From Diplodia intermedia (lineage: Eukaryota; Ascomycota; Dothideomycetes; Botryosphaeriales; Botryosphaeriaceae), in assembly GCA_021495925.1 (NCBI GenBank), contig JAKEKT010000018.1, positions 1 to 64,000 on the forward strand: 64,000 nt of DNA, written 5' to 3'. Each line of letters starts with the position of its first letter. Positions within the stretch are counted from its first letter, which is position 1. The notes beneath the pieces are model-generated. The model was not told the origin of the DNA and ran no database searches. It was given only the letters and a program-made list of their open reading frames with translations. The translations under genes and the position numbers were made by a program. Below, piece by piece: positions 55,454-64,000 of this stretch.

Positions 55454-56522
55454 TTATCGTCGGCCAATAAGAGTCAGGAATTCCTCCCTGGTTTTCGCCG
55501 TGGAGCGCATGCGCCCGAGCATGCAGCTGGTGGTCGTACTCGAGCCAGTCTTCTCAACGCCACGCATGACCATGCAAAGATGGCTCGACTCCATAACGAC
55601 GGCAACACCCTGGGGCTGGAGCACCTCGGACAAGGCAAGGGCGACCTGCTTCGTCAAGCGTTCTTGTACCTGGAGTCTGCGCGCGAACATTTCCGCGATC
55701 CTGGCGAGCTTCGAGAGACCGAGGACACGACGGTTAGGAATATATCCAATGTGCATCTAGGACGCACCGTCAGCAATGGTTTCCTTCAAGTAAGTACGCC
55801 GCCACTAACCTTTCCCATGAAGGGAACCAGGTGATGCTCGCAGAGCGAGAAGACCTCGATATCCTTCACAATGACGAGCTCATCGTGATCCTCGTGGAAA
55901 ACCGCCCGGTTGACAATGTCAAAGAGGTTCTCCTCGTAGCCTTTTGTGAAGAAGAGCATGGCTTTGGCATAGCGCTCCGGAGTCTCGAGAAGGCCCTCAC
56001 GGTTGGGGTCTTCGCCAAGGCATTCGAGAATCGTCCGCACTGCGCCCGAAAGTTTCTGGAGACGCTCGTCCTTCTGCTCGTCGGTAGCCTCTTTGCGCTC
56101 GCGCGTTCCCAAGCCTAAATTCGCGTCAGTTATGAAAGGCCGACCTAACACGGTATGTATTCCTTACTGGGCCAGCTCAGACCGTCAAAGTCGATGGTGG
56201 GATGCTGGGTGAAGGGACTCTGCGGACGGCTCGTGGCCAGCGGTGTGGGCGGGGATGCCTCGTCCCTGGGGTCTCGGGCGTGTTCTTCGAGTCCGTTCAG
56301 CATATGCGCCTTGCCGCGTGCGACATCCATCCTGTGCGTCTGGGGTTTGGAGTAGGTGCCATTGGGATGCGCGAGTTCAATGGGCTGGCGGGCGCTGGCG
56401 GATGACTGGATCGACGCGTAGAGATTCTCGCGCTCACGTTGGTCTCGTGTCTCGGTCGTCGCAGAGCCGTTCACGACATGCGGGGGAATGGCAGAGAGCG
56501 GCTTCTGGTGGGAGGGGTCCAT
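55454..56522 (-). CDS. FOL2: GTP cyclohydrolase I
   Basis: Converts GTP to 7,8-dihydroneopterin triphosphate, the first step of folate and tetrahydrobiopterin synthesis, in the cytosol. Exons are 56168-56522, 55810-56114 and 55454-55756 (320 residues), with two 53-nt introns. Residues 1-118 form a fungal-type disordered N-terminal extension. The catalytic domain begins at LSGAVRTILECLGEDPNREG. The zinc ligand motif CEHHLVPF lies near residue 208. It is followed by MHIGYIPNRRVLGLSKLARI, QERLTKQVALAL, ESSHLCMVMRGV with the second Cys, and SSTTTSCMLG near 289. All family motifs are intact. The symbol follows the yeast gene by family identity. Confidence 0.95.
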
Positions 56523-58702
56523 TTTCGTGCGGGAGATTGCGGAAGGTAAATTTTGGGTGGGCGGATGCAGGCGGTTACGTCAGGTCAGGTCGGGCGGAGA
56601 GGCTGGCCGGTATAAAGAGACCGCTGGGGTGGTTTGTATTGTCTACTGGCGCGGGGCCATCGCGAGCACTGGGGAAGCACAGGTCGGCGCGAGGCTTGCG
56701 ATCGGCGAGAAATAGGACGTCTACTGCTATGACACATCTCGGGGAGTTTGGCGGCGACGAAAAGTTGCGCCTTCGCTACCGCTAGGGCTCCAAAAAACGT
56801 TGCCAGATCCCTGCCGTCACAATCGCGCCGAGCTCGCGCCTGCAGGGTCACGCCGCACCGACCGGAGGGGGTGGCCCTGCTTACGTGATGATGTACCGCC
56901 GGATTCACAGCCCAGCGCCGCAGGGAGAGCGGCCCTCCGCTCTGCACAACCTGCTCCGCTGCCATCGCCAGCCATCGCCGGGCCGACCTCCACCGTCACC
57001 CTTGATCCGCCCATCGCAAGTAAACGCCCTCCGGCACGGCATCTTGGTATGTACCTCCCGTGCTGCCGCCCTCTTCCGTTGGCAACTCTTGGGGTACCGT
57101 GACGGCCAGGCGACAGACATCGCTGCTGCGGTCGCGCTGCCCATCCACACCGCTTAAGCGCTCCCAGGGTTCTGCCCGACCGCGCGCCCGCCTCCACCTC
57201 AGATCTCCACCACCACGAAGTATACTCAAACGCTTTTGTTGCATTCGAAATGGACTCGCTGGCAGGTGGACGGGCTTGTTGCCCTTGCGGGCTCGCGCTG
57301 GCCAGCCGTGCGGTCTTCGCTCCGCCGCTCGGCAGGCGCGAGTTGCAACGGAGTCGCACTCAGATCCCATCGGCGCCTTGATGGGGAGGGCCTGGGGACC
57401 TACATTTCATTCCTGCTAACTACCCCGCGTTGCCAACTTGCAAGGCGCGACGTTTGTCGATGCGGAGGAATCGCTGGCGCCTCGTTTGTGCTCACGTTCT
57501 AAGGGCTCATTTCTTGCCCTGCCGAGCAGCTTTCTGCGTCCGCGTTGTGTGTGGTAAACCACAGAGACACCTGGAAATGCCGGCCTCCACGGGAGCATTC
57601 AGGAGGGAGTTGAGCTACACTCACTCCTCTCGTCGAAGTCGACAGCCACGGACTGCGCAGTGCGGAAGGATGAGACTCCTCGTCCTGCTGGCAGCATTGC
57701 ACCTCGAAAGGCGATGCGCTTTGGGGCGCAGTCGCTGTTTTGACGAGCACCGGTCGGAAGGCGTGCTTCTACTCGCGTGCCTCATCAAGCCCTGGTCAAG
57801 CCCGCCGAGCATCGACAGACTGTTCAAGCGCCGAAGAAACCCACCCGACAGCAGAGATCGCCGCCCCAAGCCACCAGGCTCCGCCCTCGCCGCCATGCAC
57901 TGTATCCGCAGGACTAGAAGCGAAGCAGAGAACCCAGAAGACTCTTCGCTGGCTGACCAGCGCGTGCGCTCACCCAGGATTCACCCACGCGGTACATGGC
58001 GGGCGGCGGCGTGCACATTTCTGGGCACACGGACGGGCCTCCTCCGCCCCGAGAAGCGGCATCGCTTGAGGCTGAGCAGCGTTGGAGCGTTGAGACGATG
58101 GCTCTGGCTGCTGGGCTCTGCGCGTGCATGAACTTGTAGATAGCTTGGCCTGTGACAGACGCGCGAATCAGCGGACGTGCGATTCGATAGAGGAGCAGGA
58201 TCTGAGGGCAAGAAGCGACGGGCTGGGCCCGGGGCGGAGGGTGGCGGCAGAACGCATCGCATCGCACCGCAGGCCGGACCTCTACTCCTACATCTTCTGA
58301 CGGCATTACGAACGCGACGCAGCAGGCCCCGGGCACTCTGAGATACTAACACGGCCGCTGGGTCCGAAGGGCTGCACTGAGTCGGCGAAGGCTGAGGTCG
58401 GCGTCGCTGCCGCCGCCTACGGTCACGCTTAGCCGGCTTCGGGACTGAGCCTCTGCATTTCGTGCGCGCGCCGCTTCTCACCTCCCGCGTGCACTCCACC
58501 CGCACAGGCACAGGCTCTGGCTCGATTGCAAGCTCGGAACTCCTGCAGTCGCTCGCACGCTGCCCCTCCACCCCCGTCCAAGCGTCCCGCCATCCTTGGG
58601 GTAAGTCTGCGTTTTCGGTGTGGTTTTCCTTCGCATCTCGCGTAGCGTGCCCGACACCTCTGCACCTTGCTTGAGTGCCCACATGTCTTCCTGACTATCT
58701 CT
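56523..58702. other. 2.2-kb GC-rich divergent intergenic region
   Basis: Promoter region between GTP cyclohydrolase I (minus) and the CTD kinase (plus). It is GC-rich with many overlapping ORFs up to 233 codons, none protein-like. A long 5' leader for the kinase gene is plausible. Confidence 0.5.
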
Positions 58703-61700
58703 ATGGCTGGGTCAACGCCGTTGATAGATCAGTGGCGACCCGAGGAACCAGCTCCCAGGACCAGCAGAGGTAGGGCTGCAGGTGATCGCAGTCTGTCGCG
58801 AGAGCGGGGACGCTCGCCCGCATCGGTGCGCCGTGGACGAGGCCACGATAGGACCGTCGCAGGTCGTCACTCGCCATCCGAGCACGCCACCCCAGCATCC
58901 CGGCGTCTGTCCAGGGCCCGCGAGCGCGAGAGGAGCCGCAGCAGGAGGCCGCGCCGCAGTCGAGAGAGGCGGTCGCCCACGCCAAGAGATCCAAAGGACG
59001 ACCTTTACCGACCGTCTAGGAACAGAGCGCCGGGTGGAGAAAGGACCTCGCGCGACCACAGGCACCGACACGACTCGCCTCCATCAGCAAAACGACGCCG
59101 GAGCATCACTCCATCGAGCACGAGAGACCACCACAAGCGCTCCAAGCACCACCGCAGCCCCAGCCTCGAGAGATCATCCGAACGGCCCCGTGCGCCGGGC
59201 AAGCATACCGACACCACCTCTTCGCCCCGGCCCAGTCGCAGCGACCGGACGGCAACGCGCCGCTCGTCTCCCGGCTCCTACATACCGTCTACTGCCCGCA
59301 GACGCTCGCGGTCCGTCGAGTCGCACCACAGACGTGCAGACTCTCCCCCACGACACGGAAAACGATCGCCATCCCCCGACAGACGCGAGCGAGCCAGACG
59401 AGCCGACTCCCCACGCCGCTCCCCATCACGACGCCACGTTCACCGAAGACGTACGCCTTCTGTCGAAGATAGACGCAGGGATTACAGGGAAATAGGTGGA
59501 TCTGGTTTGAGGAGAGAGCGAGACTCTGACGCCCGGTTATCGCGGCGATCTGCCCGCTCTCCTACCCCACGCTCCCGGAGGTCTCCATCGCCTGTCTCTA
59601 GACGCCGCTCGCCGCCAGCAAAGTCGTCGAAGAGGGACCACCGCTCTCGCCTGTCCCCGCGCCGCCGACCATCCCGTTCGCCTGCACCGACGTTCACAAC
59701 AAGACATACACATCGTGCTGAGTCCCGCGCTTCTCGCGACTCCGATCGACCTGTTAGACCAAGTCTGCCTGTTTCGAGACGAAGCTCACGGGATCGTGGA
59801 CGAAGTGGAGGGTACGAGTCAGACTCTGCAAGGTCGGTAGACGAAGGGAGAAGGATGCGTGAGGGATATTCAAATCAAGGGAGACCCTCGCGGCCTCCCG
59901 TAGACACGCGAAGCTACTCACACACCCCGCCATACGCAACTCCGAACCATGTTTCTCCGCAGTCACAATCGCCGTATCCTGGGGGCAGAGGAAGTGGCTG
60001 GGGCGGCCAACAGCCATACTATGGCAGTCATCATGGGTAAGTCCTCAGCACTATAACATCTTTTTCTGGCACAGTCTAAACGGTTATAGGTCGCCACCTC
60101 ACGGCTATTCGCCAAACCAATCACCCTATCATCCAAACCACCCGCCGTCACAGGCACCATACTACCAGCAGCCTTATAATGGACCTCCATCTGGTTATCC
60201 AAACCAGCCTCCACCGTCTTATCGTGGTGGCCATGGCAGCTACCGTGGGAATCACTACAATTCGAGTGACCGCCGCTACCCGCCGTCGAGCTCATCGTAT
60301 TCGCAACCGACCCCAGCTATCGGACGTGGTCGCGGCCACTACAGCAATCTTTCTTGGACACCAGCTACCGGCAGTCGTGGAGGACGTGCTCCTATTGACA
60401 AGCATCGCAGTCTTCTTGCCCCTCTTGTAGGCCAGCAGCAGGGCAGCCAATCACAGTCGCCTGTTCCTGAACAAAGCCAATCATCAGTTGACGAGGATGA
60501 CAACCCCTTCCGTCCTTCGAAGGATTTGCGTGTTGAAGATCAGGGCCCGAAAGAGAAGGAGAAGGAGAAGGAGAAAGAGAAAGAAAAAGAGAAAGACAAC
60601 CCTCAGCCGAAACCATCCGCGTCGGACGCTTCACAAAGTTCTTCGGGCCCGAAGATAAGTTTCGCGCTCAAGTCAAAGGCAACCCCGTCAACATCTTCCG
60701 CACCAAAGGCCGACTTGTCATCCAAACCTCGAGAGCCTTCCGTTCTTGAGACTGCTGCAGCCAAAGCTCGACCGATTCCTGCACACCCCACGCCGTCCAA
60801 ACCAAGGCTCGACTCTCGCAACGACCGCCGCTACGATGCTCCATATGACCGCAGGTCCGACTACCGGGCGGATGATCGACGATCTGATTACAAGTATGAC
60901 GACCGGAGAGACTACAAGTACTCTGATCGTGACGACAGAGATAGACGGCCAGATTACAGAAGACCAGATGATCGAAGGCACGATGATAGAAGGCCTGACG
61001 ATAGAAGGCCTGATGACAGGAGACCTGATGACAGAAGAATAGATGACAGGCGACTGGGCGACAGAAGGCTGGATGACAGGCGGCTGGACGACAGGCGTGG
61101 AGATGACAGGCGGGGAGACGACCGGAGACCGGAAGACCGGAGGCTAGACGACAGAAGACCAGACTACCGGGGGGACGATGGCCGGAGAGGCGACTTTGAC
61201 GATCGTCGGTCAGATTCTGGAGCGTCTGCTTTCCGGCCAACAGACTTCAGAGTGTCTGATTACAGGCCCTCTGATGCAAGGCGGCGACCTGAACCGAAGC
61301 CAGCACCGCGCAAAGAGAAGAGGATCATGAAGCGGCCCAAACCGAAGCCTATTCTCTCAGCAGAATTCGCCAATTCAGATTCCGTGTACTACAGGAAACC
61401 TGGAAATGAGTCTGTGGTCGGCTCGGGAACGTACGGAAAGGTGTTCAAAGCTATCCACGTCTACACCAACAGCAAGGTTGCTCTCAAGAAAATCAGGATG
61501 GAGGGCGAACGCGATGGCTTCCCGGTCACTGCAATCCGCGAGATCAAATTGCTCCAATCTCTCAACCATGACAGTATTGTCAAGCTCCAAGAGGTCATGG
61601 TTGAGAAGAACGACTGTTTCATGGTTTTCGAATATCTTTCCCACGACCTGACTGGCCTCCTCAACCATCCCTCTTTCAAACTTGAGCATTCGCACAAAAA

Positions 61701-62583
61701 AGACCTGGCCAAACAGCTGTTCGAGGGTCTTGACTACCTACACCGCCGCGGTGTCCTTCACCGAGACATCAAGGCGGCGAATATCTTGGTCAGCAACACC
61801 GGCCAACTCAAGCTGGCAGATTTCGGCCTGGCAAGGTTTTACGCGAAGCGGAAAAAGCTCGACTACACGAACCGTGTCATCACCATCTGGTACCGCTCCC
61901 CAGAGCTTCTGCTCGGCGAGACTCAGTACGGGCCAGCGGTGGACATCTGGTCCGCATCCTGCGTGCTCATGGAGATATTCACCAAACATGCAATCTTCCC
62001 CGGAGATGGCGGCGAGATCAACCAGCTCGAGAAGATCTACAACGTGCTCGGCACGCCTACGCGAGCCGAGTGGCCGGGCATCGTCGACATGCAGTGGTTT
62101 GAGCTGCTGCGGCCGTCGGAAAAGAAGCCGAGTACCTTTGCAGAGAAGTACAAGGAGCGCGTCACGCCGGCAGCCTTCGATCTACTGTCGGCCATGTTCC
62201 TGTTCGACCCGGCGGCCAGGCCGAGCGCGAGCGACGTGTTGGAGCACCCGTACTTCACGACGGAAGAGCCCCCGCCGAGGCGCGCTGCAGAGCTAGAGGA
62301 TCTACAGGGCGACTGGCACGAGTTCGAGAGCAAGGCGCTCCGCAAGGAGAAGGAGAGAATGGACAAGGAGGCGAGGAGGGCGGCGAGGGAGGATGAGCGG
62401 AGGAGGGCTGGCGAGGGGGAGAAGAGGAGAGCGGGCGAGAGCGGCGTGGGCGACACCGAGGGTAGGGAGGCAAAGCGGGTGAAGCAGCACGGCGGCGAGA
62501 GCGTTGCGAGCGCAGGAGGTACAGGTAGCGGCCCCGCCCCCGCGAGCACCGGCGGGGGCGATGCGATGGAAGTCGAGAAGTGA
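58703..62583 (+). CDS. Cyclin-dependent kinase of the Ctk1/CDK12 type (RNA polymerase II CTD kinase)
   Basis: Predicted nuclear kinase that phosphorylates the C-terminal repeats of RNA polymerase II with a cyclin partner. Exons are 58703-60036 and 60090-62583 (1275 residues). Residues 1-400 are rich in Arg-Ser/Ser-Pro dipeptides, like animal CDK12/13 and splicing factors. Residues 400-530 are Tyr/Pro/Gly-rich, then a Lys-Glu repeat follows. Residues 737-801 are 13 units of Asp-Asp-Arg-Arg-x type. The kinase domain spans about 880-1165: GSGTYGKVF loop, VALKKIRMEG lysine, PVTAIRE (a variant of the CDK12-type PITAIRE), HRDIKAAN catalytic loop, DFGLAR and WYRSPELLLG. A charged C-terminal tail follows. 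Yeast Ctk1 is far shorter. Bur1/CDK9 is a less likely identity. Confidence 0.92.
60964..61158 (+). repeat. 15-bp coding minisatellite in the kinase gene
   Basis: Thirteen consecutive 15-bp units encode five residues each, in the pattern x-Asp-Asp-Arg-Arg with x = Pro, His, Ile, Leu or Gly (two units vary at the second position). The frame is kept throughout. The 15-bp units differ mostly at third codon positions and at x. Confidence 0.9.
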
Positions 62584-64000
62584 AGCCAAGGCGAAAGGGC
62601 CTGAACTTGGTGGGTTGGCTGTCATGAGCGAGCATGCCTGGGTGGATGATGCGTGGTTATTTTTTCTTTGGACGTCGGGATGTTGGGTCCGAAGGAAGTT
62701 TCTTTTAGTTGAGAAAATGAAAGTTGTGTGGGGAATATGTTGGTGTTGGTACCTGTGCGTCTTCCTTTCCCCCATTCCTCTCTACTTACCATGGGGGCCG
62801 TCTCGTATCTTTTCACTTTTGTTTCTATTTTCGCAGCAGCTCAGGAAGGATCATCGATAGATATCAGCCTGCCTTGGCTTTGCACATGACCAATTTGTGT
62901 TCTCGTCGCTGAGCTAGCTGTGTCGCGGTTGCACTTGATATCTATTTCTCGCTCCACCTTCGCCCTCTTTAGCGAAGAGTGTGTTGCTGTACAGTGCGCA
63001 TAGCTGAAGGGCAAGTGGTGGACAGGGTACGGCGATGTTTGTCGATTGTTATCCTTTGCTGGTGGTTTCTTGATGCGAAGCCCGTTGTACGCTATCGTGC
63101 TGTGCTGAAAGTAGGTTCATATCGATTTATGGACGATGAAATATTTGCTCGTAGGGATTGGATCGTGATATGCGGGTGAGAGTTTTGACGAAGAGGGGAA
63201 CATGTTCAACAACCTATTCGAGTGACATTTCTTTCGACAGCGTTGGAACATGTTGTCTCTTCTCTTTGATCCACGTATATCCTTCGAGGACGGGTGAAAA
63301 GTCATATCTCTCCATTGGTCACGGTCCTTCTCTTCGAAGTATAGTAGAAGTGGGCTCATGGATAATCGAGGAGCTTTATTAACTATCTGTGCCTTATGTA
63401 TGTTGCTTTTCAGAAAGGAAGCAATACAAGCAGGTGATAGGCGGTTTGGGATATACTCGAGAATTCACTAGCAAGCTTTCCTGCCTCTGATTTCATAACT
63501 AAGATGGTGTTGGTCGTTTCACTTGTTACTTGAAGACGCTATTGCGATGCTTCAACATGACCAAATTCTCGTGGGACAAATGTGCTCCTCAGACGTAAAT
63601 ATTGAATAATAAAGTGCCGACACTTAAGGCTCTTTCATTTACTGGATACTGATGCGAAAATGGCCGTAGAGTATTGGTTTCATGCTGTTAGGCACGACAG
63701 GGAGCGGGGGTTGAATCGGATCGAATGAGGCTGGAAAAAAAAAAAAGAGAGAGAGAAAGCAACAAGGAGCACGAGAGTGCGCAGAGTTCAATCTCTCTCA
63801 CACACGGATGTAACAAGGCTTGCGTGCGCAGTCAGTCGGCAATTCAGCATCCTCCCACGACTCGCTACCCGCCGCCTCACTTACATCCACATCCACCTTC
63901 CTACGAACATTTACCGAAAGCGAGGTGCGGCTCTCCCGCACCAGCAGGAGCAGCAGCACGTGCATATACCCACCACCCACTCCCTCGGCTCCGAAGTGCA
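62584..64000. other. Intergenic, right end of the window
   Basis: The first part is the 3' flank of the kinase gene. No gene is seen. A purine-rich tract (A12 followed by GA repeats) lies at about 63734-63760, and the remaining 250 bp could be the promoter or leader of a gene beyond the window. Confidence 0.5.

Noticed and set aside
57430..58131. 233-codon ORF on the plus strand ahead of the CTD kinase
   Set aside because: The translation is low-order and Arg/Ser/Pro-rich, with equally long ORFs on the opposite strand; a leader region is more likely.

Overview
The window is nuclear DNA from a filamentous ascomycete (Pezizomycotina). The evidence is the gene structure: short GT-AG introns, mostly 50-100 nt and often with a CTGAC/CTAAC-like branch site, moderately high GC, and fungus-restricted families (LaeA-like methyltransferase, Pth11-type rhodopsin-fold receptor, fungal PhoD phosphatase, Ctk1-type kinase). 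The class cannot be fixed from sequence alone; Dothideomycetes or Sordariomycetes would both fit. I modelled 18 protein genes that I consider real. One more ORF is doubtful and two stretches look like gene remnants. I saw no tRNA, rRNA or CRISPR array. All exon borders were placed by eye from splice consensus, reading frame and family fit.

Left third (1-25 kb): accessory in character. It starts with three diverged copies of an 81-83 bp fold-back element (229-708). A secreted GH32 fructosidase follows. Next is a divergent pair, a LaeA-like methyltransferase and an O-methyltransferase, sharing 543 bp of promoter. Then come a kelch-type membrane protein, a Pth11-like seven-helix protein, a secreted type-B carboxylesterase and a small secreted protein of unknown family. 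Extracellular enzymes, receptor-like membrane proteins and secondary-metabolism-type methyltransferases suggest an environment-facing region, but no polyketide or peptide synthase is present. Intergenic gaps are long (up to 4.2 kb).

Middle (25-43 kb): mostly housekeeping. A small unknown protein is divergent from exopolyphosphatase (DHH/DHHA2). Then come a 1712-residue RasGAP-like regulator, a METTL25-type methyltransferase, a membrane-anchored PhoD-like phosphatase with a predicted 12-nt micro-exon, and an intronless protein with a glutamine-amidotransferase-like fold.

43.2-46.5 kb is a gene graveyard. It holds a pair of inverted repeats carrying a 12-bp palindrome, a possible C-terminal remnant of an AflR-type regulator, and a clear pseudogene of the beta-lactamase/polyglycine-hydrolase type with in-frame stops.

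Right part (46.5-64 kb): a disordered 748-residue protein, a Tyr/Gly/His-rich protein with an unresolved 5' exon, a YjbQ-family protein, an F-box protein, GTP cyclohydrolase I and a Ctk1/CDK12-type CTD kinase. The kinase has a very long Arg/Ser-rich N-terminus and an internal 15-bp coding minisatellite. The last 1.4 kb shows no gene.
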